Notes: generated from the sequence alone by a model not told the origin. A stretch of 13,811 nt of DNA from an uncultured Prevotella sp. (GCA_900548195.1 URJQ01000087.1:1-13811); one strand, 5' to 3'. Numbered from the stretch's first letter, positions 6,022 through 13,582 are shown. Translations and numbers: made by a program.

Positions 6022-8802
6022 ATGACAATAAGATTGATGTTATTGATTGCAGGATGCGCCGGATGGACTACAGCGATGGCTGGTGTGGTAAAAGGAAAGG
6101 TGGTGGATGCCGAGACTGGCGAGACATTACCGGGAGCTTCAGTCACTTTTGCTGAAGGAAAGGGCATCTCTACCGATGTGAATGGAATGTTTTCGCTCGA
6201 TATTCCTAATGGAAGACGCACGCTGACAGTAAGATATATAGGATATAAGACCGTCACGAAGGATATCCAAGTGGCTGACGGCACACAGACTCTCGACCTC
6301 TCTCTGGAGGCTGACAATGCCACACTGGGCGACATTACCGTGACGGGCGAGGTGCGCCATGACACAGAAGCTGCCACGATGAGGGAGCAACAGCAGGCTC
6401 ATATCTCCATGACCAGCGTGTCAGAGCAGCACATCAAGCGCACTCAGGACAAGGATGCGAGTGAGGTGATACGTCGTATTCCGGGCGTTAGCATCATCGA
6501 TGATAAATACGTCATGGTGCGCGGATTGTCCCAGAGATATAATAATGTGTGGATGAATGGCGCTGCAGTGCCGTCAAGCGAAGCCGATCAGAGGGCTTTC
6601 TCCTTTGATATTATCCCTTCTTCACAGATTAGTGGCATGAAGGTGGTGAAGTCGGCATCGCCTGAATATCCCGCTGACTATACCGGTGGCTTTATCATTG
6701 TAAATACAAAGGATGTTCCCCTGCGCAATTCATGGAACATCAGTATAGGGGGAAGCCTTAATAATGAGACTCATCTGAAGAATCAGTTGGGCTATGCAGG
6801 GAGCCCTACAGACTTCCTCGGCTTCGACAATGGCACCCGAGGACTTGCCGATGGCATCAATACGGTGCTCAATCCGCAGGGCAATGGCTATTCCCTCTTG
6901 GGCAATGGGCTGAATAATGACTGGACCATAAGTAAGATAAAACCAGTGGCTGACCTAAGTATTTCAGCCAGTTTGTCGCAGAGATGGCATACTGCTGGCG
7001 GTCAGACGTTTGGATTGAACGGCAGTATCAATTACAGTAATGCTTACCGCACGCTGAAGGATGTGGAGAATAATATGTTTGGTGCCTATGACATCACCCA
7101 CGACAAGTCCAACTATCTGCGCAAGGCAAAGGACGATCAATATACCAATAACGTGCGTCTCGGAGCACTCCTGAGCTGTGTCTGGCTCTCTTCTGATGGT
7201 AGTCAGCGCATTGAGATGAAGCATATATTCAATCAGTTGGGTAAGGATAGATACACATATCGTAAGGGTTACGACGCGCAGAGCGACTATATGGAGCAGG
7301 CAGAATATTATTATCAGAGCCGCACCACATACAATCTCGGACTCTCTGGCAAGCATTCGCTCGATAAAAGCAATCTCATCGACTGGAATATAGGCTATGC
7401 TTATGCCAACAGAAACCTCCCTGACCGCCGTCGCTACACCGTTTTTGCACAGGAAGACGGCACTTTGGAGGTGGAAAATCTCAATGATATCAACCGCGAG
7501 TTTTCCTTCCTCAAGGAGAATATATGGTCAGCAGGTGCTAATTGGAACCATGATTTCGACCTTGACGGTTGGAAACCATCACTCAAACTGGGCGCTTACG
7601 GTGAGCATCGCAGCCGTAAATACGACACAAGATTCTTCACATACGCTTGGCCCGACGGACAGTTGCCACAGCAGATGCGCGACCTTGACGTGCCTACCCA
7701 GCTCCTGACCGCCCATAATTACGGCAAGGATGGTCTCTATCTCTTAGAGCAGGTGGACTGGAGTAATAACTATGAGGCGAAGAACACTCTCGGAAGCGGC
7801 TATCTGTCAGTCCTTCTGCCATTCTTCGGGAATAGACTTGAGGCTTACGGAGGAGTGAGATTTGAGTCGTTTCACACCGAACTAATCTCGAATACACGTA
7901 GGCAGGAGTATTCTCCTCTTTCCACATACTATGATTACAACAATCTTTTTCCATCACTCAATCTGACTTGGCATCTGACAAAAGCGCAGCAGTTGAGGCT
8001 CGCTTACGGCAGAACGACAAACCGACCAGAGTTTCGTGAACTATCTACCAGCGTCTATTATGACTTTGATCTCGCGTCAAACGTGCAGGGAAACCACAAT
8101 CTCCGTCCTGCATACATCGACAATATCGACATGGGATGGGAGTGGTACCCTCACGCAGGCGAAGTGATAAGCCTCTCACTCTTCTACAAGCACTTCCGTG
8201 ATCCTATAGAGTGGACATACACTGTGGCTGGAGGCACTGACCTCGTGTATTCTTATATGAATGCTGAAGGAGCTGATAATTACGGTGTCGAACTGGATAT
8301 CCGCAAGCAACTCGATTTCATCCGCCTGCCGCAGCTGTCGCTTTCGCTCAATGCAGCTTGGATTCATTCCAGCGTCAACTTCCCTGAAGGCAGCAATGAG
8401 AAAGATCGTCCGATGCAAGGACAGTCGCCTTATCTCGTCAATGCAGGTCTTTTCTATTCCAGCGACGCCACTAATCCTGCCTCTTCTATGGCAAAAGGAT
8501 GGACAGCGTCATTGCTCTACAACACTATCGGCAAGCGAATCATTGGCGTAGGACGCAGCGTAGGCAGCGGAGAGACGGACGTCAGAGTGCCTGATAGCTA
8601 TGAGATGCCTCGTCATCAGGTGGATATCAATGTGGGAAAGTCATTCGGTCACTTCGATATAAGGCTCTCAGTGCGCGATGTTCTTGCGCAGAAAGCACAG
8701 TTTAAGCAATTTGAACAGACCACTAAAGGCGAGATACAGCAGGTCACCCGCTCTTACAAGCCCGGTAGAACATTCTCTATTACTGCAACATATAAAATGT
8801 AG
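6022..8802 (+). CDS. TonB-dependent outer-membrane receptor with N-terminal carboxypeptidase-like domain
   Basis: This 926-residue outer-membrane transporter is driven by TonB-ExbBD. A signal peptide (1-20, ending TTAMA) precedes a carboxypeptidase-regulatory-like domain (about 22-90; VVKGKVVDAETGETLPGASV), a TonB-box-like ITVTG (about 103), a plug (about 130-230, with RRIPGV and VRGLSQRYNNVWMNG) and a long beta-barrel to the C-terminus. The plug stretch AFSFDIIPSSQISGM and the SPEYPADYTGGFI segment are typical of non-SusC Bacteroidetes receptors. It lacks a SusD partner; a lipoprotein gene follows after 166 bases. The ATG at 6022 is chosen because the longer frame starts at a TTG inside the promoter and would bury the signal peptide. 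The substrate cannot be told from sequence. Confidence 0.94.
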   Translation: MTIRLMLLIAGCAGWTTAMAGVVKGKVVDAETGETLPGASVTFAEGKGISTDVNGMFSLDIPNGRRTLTVRYIGYKTVTKDIQVADGTQTLDLSLEADNATLGDITVTGEVRHDTEAATMREQQQAHISMTSVSEQHIKRTQDKDASEVIRRIPGVSIIDDKYVMVRGLSQRYNNVWMNGAAVPSSEADQRAFSFDIIPSSQISGMKVVKSASPEYPADYTGGFIIVNTKDVPLRNSWNISIGGSLNNETHLKNQLGYAGSPTDFLGFDNGTRGLADGINTVLNPQGNGYSLLGNGLNNDWTISKIKPVADLSISASLSQRWHTAGGQTFGLNGSINYSNAYRTLKDVENNMFGAYDITHDKSNYLRKAKDDQYTNNVRLGALLSCVWLSSDGSQRIEMKHIFNQLGKDRYTYRKGYDAQSDYMEQAEYYYQSRTTYNLGLSGKHSLDKSNLIDWNIGYAYANRNLPDRRRYTVFAQEDGTLEVENLNDINREFSFLKENIWSAGANWNHDFDLDGWKPSLKLGAYGEHRSRKYDTRFFTYAWPDGQLPQQMRDLDVPTQLLTAHNYGKDGLYLLEQVDWSNNYEAKNTLGSGYLSVLLPFFGNRLEAYGGVRFESFHTELISNTRRQEYSPLSTYYDYNNLFPSLNLTWHLTKAQQLRLAYGRTTNRPEFRELSTSVYYDFDLASNVQGNHNLRPAYIDNIDMGWEWYPHAGEVISLSLFYKHFRDPIEWTYTVAGGTDLVYSYMNAEGADNYGVELDIRKQLDFIRLPQLSLSLNAAWIHSSVNFPEGSNEKDRPMQGQSPYLVNAGLFYSSDATNPASSMAKGWTASLLYNTIGKRIIGVGRSVGSGETDVRVPDSYEMPRHQVDINVGKSFGHFDIRLSVRDVLAQKAQFKQFEQTTKGEIQQVTRSYKPGRTFSITATYKM

Positions 8803-8808
8803 GTGGAT

Positions 8809-8850
8809 GGTTGTTGGTCGTTGGTTTTCGGTTGTTGGTCGTTGGTTTTT
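8809..8850. repeat. Two tandem copies of a 21-bp GT-rich unit
   Basis: GGTTGTTGGTCGTTGGTTTTC (8809-8829) is followed directly by a second copy (8830-8850) differing at one base. It begins seven bases after the receptor stop codon. It has no hairpin potential (G/T only on one strand) and could be a slippage-prone spacer. Confidence 0.85.
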
Positions 8851-8968
8851 GGTCAGATTACTCAGCAGATAATGAATCGTTTTATCCAATTAAGCCACAC
8901 ATATTGAACACCTTACATCATAATTATCCTCCACAATATATAATAAACAAAATAAAAACGGAACAAAG

Positions 8969-10534
8969 ATGAAAAGAAACTTTTTCCTTTCAGTGGCAAC
9001 TTTAGCCACAGTGATGACAATGACTGTTACATCATGTAGCAGCAGTGATGATGATGACAAACGTGATGATCTGCCTCAAGTATCCTATGTATGGGGCACA
9101 GAAGGCAGTATCAAGACCTGTGACCACCTCCTTTTCGGCACTGACGGTAAGGAAAATGTCAATGGCACAGTGATAGGAAACGGCGATAAGGAATTTATTC
9201 TCAAAGGAAAACAGACTCTGAAGAAAGGCACTTACCTCCTCAAAGGATGGGTATATGTGGGCGATGGTGCCGAGCTTACCATCGAGCCAGGCACCATCAT
9301 CAAGGGAGAGAAGGAGTCTGCCGCTTCTCTCATCGTCGAACCAGGTGGTAAAATCTATGCTAAAGGCACGGCAACACAGCCTATCGTCTTCACTTCTGCA
9401 CAGCCAAAGGGCAGTCGTAAGCCTGGTGATTGGGGCGGACTCATCATCTGCGGTAAGGGAACAAACAATAAAGGCGTCCTCGGACAGCAGATAGAAGGTG
9501 GTCCTCGCACTAAGCATGGTGGCAATAATCCTGAGGATAACAGCGGTGTGCTCAGCTATGTACGTGTGGAATTTGCAGGTTACCCATTCCAGAAGGATAA
9601 GGAAATCAATGGTATTACATTCGGAAGTGTGGGTAGTGGCACTCAGGTGGATCACCTCCAGGTGAGCTATTCCAACGATGACTCTTACGAATGGTTTGGT
9701 GGAAACGTCAACTGTCGTTACCTCGTGGCATACAATGGCTGGGACGATGAATTTGATACAGACAATGGTTACAGCGGAAAGGTGCAGTTCGCTCTCTCTA
9801 TCCGTGACCCAAGAATTGCAGATACCTCACAGTCTAACGGTTTTGAAAGCGATAATGACGCTGACGGTTCGCTCACAGAACCTTTCACTTCTGCCACATT
9901 CTCTAATGTTACCTTCGTAGGACCTATGGGAAGAGAAGGCTTTGAGAATACTCCTGACTATATCAATGGTGGCAAGATGTTCCCTCAGAATGGCTCTGCA
10001 CTGGGTAAATATCAGGCTGCAATGCAGATCAGACGCAGCAGTCACCTCGCTTGCTTCAACTCTGTAGCCATCGGTTATCCTATCGGACTCATCATTGATG
10101 CAGAGAAGGGCAACACCCAAGAGTATGCTAAAGCAGGCAATCTGAAGCTCCAGAACATCTATTTCGCTGGCATGGGAGTGACCGGCAGCGATGCAAACAA
10201 ACGCTATACTGATGACCTTTACGATGCGGCGAAGAAGTCTGTCATCGACGCTGCAAAGGAATCATACAGTTCCACCTTCTTCAAGGCACAGGCGGGCAAT
10301 CGTCTCTTCGCTGAGACATCCGACCTCAAGTTGACCAGTGCGGGTCTGATATCCGGCAGCAACGCTCCTGCCTTCGTGCCAGAGGTCGGTTCTCCGCTCC
10401 TTGGAGCAGCAAGTTTCCAGGATGTTCTCCTCTCATCATGGTTTGAGAAAGTCACTTATATCGGTGCTTTCTCCACTGGCAACAACTGGCTTCAGGGCTG
10501 GACAGAGTTTGATCCAGAGAATGCTGACTATTAA
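8969..10534 (+). CDS. Surface lipoprotein, beta-helix-like, partner of the TonB receptor
   Basis: This 521-residue lipoprotein has a type II signal peptide with lipobox VTSC (Cys23), followed at once by SSSDDDD. That acidic run resembles the lipoprotein export signal that places Bacteroides lipoproteins on the cell surface. The body is rich in Gly, Asn and short beta-strands (GDGAELTIEPGTIIKG, DWGGLIICGKG), suggesting a right-handed parallel beta-helix. Related Bacteroidetes proteins, often poorly annotated, occur beside TonB receptors. Here it follows the receptor gene on the same strand after 166 bases, so the two probably act together in capture and uptake. No catalytic motif was recognised, and it does not look like SusD. 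The gene may be co-transcribed with the receptor; no clear separate promoter is seen. Confidence 0.88.
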   Translation: MKRNFFLSVATLATVMTMTVTSCSSSDDDDKRDDLPQVSYVWGTEGSIKTCDHLLFGTDGKENVNGTVIGNGDKEFILKGKQTLKKGTYLLKGWVYVGDGAELTIEPGTIIKGEKESAASLIVEPGGKIYAKGTATQPIVFTSAQPKGSRKPGDWGGLIICGKGTNNKGVLGQQIEGGPRTKHGGNNPEDNSGVLSYVRVEFAGYPFQKDKEINGITFGSVGSGTQVDHLQVSYSNDDSYEWFGGNVNCRYLVAYNGWDDEFDTDNGYSGKVQFALSIRDPRIADTSQSNGFESDNDADGSLTEPFTSATFSNVTFVGPMGREGFENTPDYINGGKMFPQNGSALGKYQAAMQIRRSSHLACFNSVAIGYPIGLIIDAEKGNTQEYAKAGNLKLQNIYFAGMGVTGSDANKRYTDDLYDAAKKSVIDAAKESYSSTFFKAQAGNRLFAETSDLKLTSAGLISGSNAPAFVPEVGSPLLGAASFQDVLLSSWFEKVTYIGAFSTGNNWLQGWTEFDPENADY

Positions 10535-10546
10535 ATTCTCACTTCA

Positions 10547-10562
10547 CCTTATGTGAATAAGG
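10547..10562 (+). terminator. Short hairpin after the lipoprotein gene
   Basis: CCTTAT/ATAAGG with loop GTGA lies 13 bases after the stop codon; an alternative stem TTCAC/GTGAA overlaps it. No T run follows, so as a terminator it is doubtful. Confidence 0.3.
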
Positions 10563-10602
10563 CAACCATTTCCTTAATAGGACATAGACTGATTTCTGAC
10601 TA

Positions 10603-10693
10603 AGTTTTGCTGTTCAGTTGTTTTGGACGTTTAGTTGCGCTGTGGCCGATTGCCACATCCAGCTGAACTACCACGACAACAGACAGCAAAACT
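10603..10693 (+). other. Large imperfect hairpin (possible structured RNA or terminator)
   Basis: An 11-bp perfect outer stem AGTTTTGCTGT (10603-10613) / ACAGCAAAACT (10683-10693) encloses further paired blocks: GTTGT/ACAAC, TGG/CCA, TAGTT/AACTA, GC/GC and the apical hairpin TGTGGC-CGATT-GCCACA (10641-10657). About 32 base pairs can form over 91 nt. A further pair TTTCTGACT (10593-10601) / AGTCAGAAA (10735-10743) could close a larger structure. Downstream is T-rich but lacks a clean T run. Transcription from the lipoprotein gene would copy it into RNA. Confidence 0.6.
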
Positions 10694-10821
10694 GTTTGTT
10701 TTACTGAAGTTTCGTGAGTATCTATCAAGCTGACAGTCAGAAAAAAAATATCAATAATGAATAATAAACAAATATATTTTTTTTATTTTTTTTCTTTATT
10801 TTTCTATATTGATGTTTTAAT

Positions 10822-10899
10822 CTTCCCCACGACAGTGGGGACTGAGGGGCTTTTTAGTTTGCGAAAGTAGAGTTTTTTATATTCCTGTCTCGACTTTCG
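10822..10899. repeat. Dispersed hairpin repeat, copy 2
   Basis: CCCCAC-GACA-GTGGGG (10825-10840), then ACTGAGGGGCT and GCGAAAGTAGAG (10861-10872), matches copy 1 at 8-60 in order and orientation. Here the arm CGAAAGTAGAG has a nearby imperfect inverted partner CTCGACTTTCG (10889-10899, one mismatch), making a second hairpin with a 16-nt loop. TAGAGCACATA downstream of copy 1 (57-67) is also found near 10929. Confidence 0.7.
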
Positions 10900-11058
10900 T
10901 AATAGAGTCAAACGCTCAGAAAGGGCATAGAGCACATACCCCCGAACTGTCAGCCCGCATTCTGTCTATCTGCGGAAATTGTTCTATTTTTCCGATTCCC
11001 TCCGTTTCTCAATCACAAAGAAAAACGCCTTTGTAAAGCTTTGACAGTCAATAGGATG

Positions 11059-11168
11059 TAATAGCATAGCTTTTGCCGCCTAATATCATAGCTTTTACCT
11101 CCCAATAACATAGCTTTTACACCGTAATATCTATGCTTTCACCTCCCAATATCTTACCTATCGCAAAA
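11059..11168. repeat. 22-bp tandem array (four full units and a decayed fifth)
   Basis: Units start at 11059, 11081, 11103, 11125 and 11147, each exactly 22 bp. The consensus begins TAATATCATAGC and ends TTTTACCTCC. Units two and three are the best conserved; unit one reads TTTTGCCGCC, unit four CTATGCTTTC, and unit five keeps only about half. The units abut without spacers, which excludes a CRISPR array. The length and direct orientation recall iterons or clustered protein-binding sites. Confidence 0.8.
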
Positions 11169-11331
11169 CGGCATCAATCCCATTCCCCTTTTGTTCCTTT
11201 TTTCCCATGTTTTTTATCCCTTGACATTATCTAAGTTAACAAGGTAGTAGGGAAAGATGAATGTATGTATATTTTTATATGTTTTTATTTATTGATGTTT
11301 TATTTCGCGAAAGAAGCCCCCAAGATGGCAC

Positions 11332-11358
11332 AAAAAAAGCATCCCCGAAAGGATGCTT
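11332..11358 (-). terminator. Terminator of the tRNA-CAT gene
   Basis: On the minus strand, AAGCATCC-TTTCGG-GGATGCTT forms an 8-bp perfect stem followed by at least five T (the A run at 11332-11338 on the plus strand). It begins two bases after the tRNA 3' end. Confidence 0.9.
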
Positions 11359-11359
11359 G

Positions 11360-11433
11360 TGGGCCATCTAGGGCTTGAACCTAGGACCTCCAGATTATGA
11401 GTCTGTTGCTCTAACCAACTGAGCTAAAAGCCC
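11360..11433 (-). tRNA. tRNA with anticodon CAT (elongator Met, possibly Ile2)
   Basis: The minus strand folds into a standard 74-nt tRNA including the discriminator A. The acceptor stem is GGGCTTT/ATGGCCC, the D-stem GCTC/GAGC, the anticodon loop CTCATAA and the T-arm CTAGG-TTCAAGC-CCTAG. The D-loop AGTTGGTTA and the lack of initiator-type features exclude the initiator. CAT anticodons belong either to elongator Met or to Ile2 (lysidine-modified); the sequence resembles elongator Met more, but this was judged by eye. CCA is not encoded. Position 6-67 is a T-T mismatch and 27-43 an A-G mismatch. Confidence 0.95.
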
Positions 11434-11512
11434 GAACCTTGTCGCCCCGGAACAACCTCATGTGGAAGCCAGAAGTTAGTCCCTTAATGGGTACGACTCG
11501 ATTTTGTGGATG

Positions 11513-11544
11513 CAAAAGTACTGCTTTTTTGTGAAATATCCAAA
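11513..11544 (-). promoter_or_regulatory. Promoter of the tRNA-CAT gene
   Basis: On the minus strand TTTG (11544-11541), 20 bases and TACTTTTG (11520-11513) fit the Bacteroidetes -33/-7 consensus. The transcript would start near 11507 with a leader of about 73 nt before the mature tRNA. Confidence 0.75.
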
Positions 11545-11607
11545 TTTTTGCACAAGAAAATCATCTTTTTTCTTCTTTTTAATAAATAATAACTATACTA
11601 TTACGCT

Positions 11608-11633
11608 TACTTTGCAAAGTATTATTACCTTTG
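11608..11633 (+). promoter_or_regulatory. DUF2851 promoter with a 14-bp palindrome
   Basis: TACCTTTG (11626-11633) is a -7 box. Directly upstream, TACTTTGCAAAGTA (11608-11621) is a perfect 14-bp palindrome placed where polymerase would bind between -33 and -7. No good -33 TTTG is present. A repressor or activator operator is plausible, not shown. Confidence 0.5.
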
Positions 11634-11642
11634 TACGTCATT

Positions 11643-12902
11643 ATGTCCCTACGGATAGGGCATGATTTCCACCACGAAGTAAAACCTAAACCCTCTGTCA
11701 TGGAGAAACTTCTTCACTATGCCTGGAAGCATCGGCTGTACCCGCTCGCCACTCTTGCCACCACAGACGGACGCACTGTGGAGGTTATTGATGTGGGTAT
11801 ATACAACAGAACGCACGCCGGACCTGACTTCTTCAATGCTAAGGTGAAGGTCAACGGAATGGAGTGGGTGGGCAATGTCGAGATGCACATCAAGGCTTCC
11901 GACTGGTATCGCCACCGTCACGACAGCGACAAAGCGTATGATAACGTAATTCTCCATGTGGTATGTCTGGATGATATGGAGGTGATGACGTCCTCTGGAC
12001 GCATTCCTGCGCAGATGGTGCTCGATATTCCCGACTATCTCAAGACGGATTACGACCACCTGCTGCATACCGACAAATACCCTCCATGCTATGAACGCAT
12101 ACCGCAATTGCCGCCAATCAAGACGCATAGCTGGATTTCTGCCTTGCAAATAGAGCGCCTGGAGCAGAAGACGGAGGCGATAATGCAGCGTCTGGAGCTC
12201 AATGCAAGGTCGTGGGAAAAGACTTATTTCCAAACTCTTGCACGCAATTTCGGCTTCGGAATCAATGGGGAAGCATTTGAAACGTGGGCTTCACTCGTGG
12301 ATCTCACAAAGGCGGGACACCACCGTAACGAACTCTTTCAGCTCGAAGCGATGTTTATTGGGCAGGCAGGACTGCTGGATAGGGTAGAGGAAAAGTATGC
12401 GAAGGAGTATGCTTACCTCAAGCATAAGTTTGGATTGCAGGAGATGGACGCTTCTCTGTGGCGCTATCTGCGCACCAGACCGCAGAATTTCCCTCATGTC
12501 AGGCTGATGCAACTGGCGAAAATGTTCCACGAACAGCGTACAGGCTTGAGCAGATTGCTCGACTGCGAGGACGTCAAAGCGGTGGGAAAACTGCTCGGGA
12601 TGAAAGGCGCGAAGCTCAGTCTCGTGGTCATAAACACCGTCATACCAATCCTTTTCGCCTACGGAAGGACAAAGAGTAAGGAGAATCTATGCGACAGAAG
12701 TTTCTGTTTTCTCGAAGAAATCGATGCTGAAGACAATAACATCGTCAGGATGTGGCGTGAATGTGGTCTCGAAGTAAAGACTGCTGGCGACTCGCAAGCG
12801 CTCATCCAACTCAAGAAAGAGTACTGCGACAAGAAGGAATGCCTCCGTTGCCGCTTCGGTTTTGAGTATCTGTCACTCAGGAAAAACGGCGCTTTAGGGT
12901 AG
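11643..12902 (+). CDS. DUF2851 family protein
   Basis: This 419-residue protein belongs to the Bacteroidetes-specific DUF2851 family, recognised from HYAWKHRLYPL, the block HAGPDFFNAKVKVNGMEWVG, the segment containing NVEMH and YDNVILHVV, and the C-terminal RCRFGFEYL. The family's function is unknown to me. The His/Asp/Asn-rich N-terminal half (AGPDFFNA, NVEMHIKASDWYRHRHD) looks like a possible nuclease-type or metal site (inference). The C-terminal YCDKKECLRC gives a C-x4-C-x2-C cluster that could bind metal. ATG 11643 lies only about 4 nt after the predicted transcription start; ATG 11700 (MEKLLHYAW, 400 residues) matches the usual N-terminus and would leave a leader of about 60 nt. The thioesterase follows after 74 bases on the same strand. 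Confidence 0.85.
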   Translation: MSLRIGHDFHHEVKPKPSVMEKLLHYAWKHRLYPLATLATTDGRTVEVIDVGIYNRTHAGPDFFNAKVKVNGMEWVGNVEMHIKASDWYRHRHDSDKAYDNVILHVVCLDDMEVMTSSGRIPAQMVLDIPDYLKTDYDHLLHTDKYPPCYERIPQLPPIKTHSWISALQIERLEQKTEAIMQRLELNARSWEKTYFQTLARNFGFGINGEAFETWASLVDLTKAGHHRNELFQLEAMFIGQAGLLDRVEEKYAKEYAYLKHKFGLQEMDASLWRYLRTRPQNFPHVRLMQLAKMFHEQRTGLSRLLDCEDVKAVGKLLGMKGAKLSLVVINTVIPILFAYGRTKSKENLCDRSFCFLEEIDAEDNNIVRMWRECGLEVKTAGDSQALIQLKKEYCDKKECLRCRFGFEYLSLRKNGALG

Positions 12903-12976
12903 GAAAATGCCACATATTGCCCAGATATAGTGCTATTATTCATAAATGATAACAGGATAAAAATAGAATAATAAAT

Positions 12977-13363
12977 ATGGAATATCAATTTGAAACTCGC
13001 ATGGAAGTGCGTGATTATGAGTGTGATATACAGGGTATTGTAAACAATGCCAATTACCTTCACTACCTTGAGCATACGCGCCACCGCTTTCTTACCAGCC
13101 GTAATGTCAGTTTTGCGGAGCTTCATGCCAAAGGAGTCGATGTGGTAGTAGCTCGTATGGAGTTGCAATACAAGGTGCCATTGCGCTGTGATGACGAGAT
13201 GATTTCTTGTCTCAATGTGGCAAAAGAGGGCATCCGCTATGTCTTCAAGCAGGACATCTTCCGTGCTTCCGACCACACTCTGTGCCTTCGTGCCAAGGTG
13301 GAACTCGTCGGTCTGCGTGATGGAAAGCTCGCTCTCACTCCGGAGTATGACGCTATTCTTTAG
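12977..13363 (+). CDS. Acyl-CoA thioesterase, 4HBT/YbgC-type hotdog fold
   Basis: This 128-residue single hotdog domain should hydrolyse acyl-CoA or acyl-ACP thioesters in the cytoplasm. The N-terminal active-site block is YECDIQGIVNNANYLHYLEH, with Asp17 at the position of the catalytic Asp of 4-hydroxybenzoyl-CoA thioesterase, followed by the Gly and Asn-x-x-Tyr typical of the YbgC/FadM group. The rest (VARMELQYKVPLRCDDEM, LCLRAKVELVGL) fits the central strands. Length equals the family norm. The chain length of its substrate is not readable from sequence. It probably shares a transcript with the DUF2851 gene upstream, since no separate promoter is seen in the 74-base gap. Confidence 0.92.
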   Translation: MEYQFETRMEVRDYECDIQGIVNNANYLHYLEHTRHRFLTSRNVSFAELHAKGVDVVVARMELQYKVPLRCDDEMISCLNVAKEGIRYVFKQDIFRASDHTLCLRAKVELVGLRDGKLALTPEYDAIL

Positions 13364-13401
13364 ACAGAAATGAACAAAAGAGGAAAAGAATGAAGAATAG
13401 G

Positions 13402-13426
13402 CCCCCTCTTATCCCTCTGTAGGGGG
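13402..13426. repeat. GC-rich hairpin downstream of the thioesterase gene
   Basis: CCCCCT (13402-13407) pairs with AGGGGG (13421-13426) across a 13-nt loop, with GCC/GGC outside. No T run follows on either strand, so it is a weak terminator candidate. Confidence 0.4.
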
Positions 13427-13490
13427 AGGCTGGATACGTTCTTCGCCTTGAGTTTTCTCGTGGAGTTCCTTAATGAATAAGACTAACTCC

Positions 13491-13565
13491 CATTCTTCAT
13501 TCTTCATTCTTCATATTTCATTTAATAACCGCGTCAGCGCGATTTTTCACTCTTCACTTTTCACT
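13491..13565. repeat. Two heptamer microsatellites and a small GC hairpin
   Basis: Three copies of CATTCTT plus CAT occupy 13491-13514. A second run of TTCACTC/TTCACTT-type heptamers occupies about 13544-13565. Between them CGCG-TCAG-CGCG (13530-13541) followed by ATTTTT looks like a minimal terminator. GAATGAAGAAT at 13388-13398 is the inverse of the first microsatellite, so the 13388-13514 segment is bounded by inverted copies. No gene is seen in the 219 bases between the thioesterase and the next start codon. Confidence 0.6.
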
Positions 13566-13582
13566 AAGAAAATTATAAGCCA

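Larger units (their letters stand above)
10535..11359. other. 825-bp gene-free region with repeats and structure
   Basis: No credible coding frame is present. From left to right it holds a short hairpin (10547-10562), a large imperfect hairpin (10603-10693), a very T-rich tract (about 10765-10810), copy 2 of the left-edge hairpin repeat (10822-10872), a 22-bp tandem array (11059-11168) and the tRNA terminator (11332-11358). TATTGATGTTTTA occurs twice, at about 10808-10820 and 11290-11302. The pattern fits an accumulated spacer rather than a lost gene. Confidence 0.6.

Noticed and set aside
9032..9655. Minus-strand frame of 207 codons
   Set aside because: It lies opposite the lipoprotein gene, which has a signal peptide, lipobox and consistent composition.
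11059..11168. Possible CRISPR array
   Set aside because: The 22-bp units directly abut with no spacers, and no cas gene is present.
11220..11250. TTGACA as a sigma-70-like -35 box
   Set aside because: No acceptable -10 at 16-18 bases, and this phylum uses a different consensus.
11326..11341. Sigma-54-like TGGCAC with GC at correct spacing
   Set aside because: The match uses the A run and stem of the tRNA terminator and reads into the 3' end of the oppositely oriented tRNA; no gene follows on that strand nearby.
12659..13276. Minus-strand frame of 205 codons
   Set aside because: It spans the end of DUF2851 and the thioesterase in antisense and has no recognisable domain.
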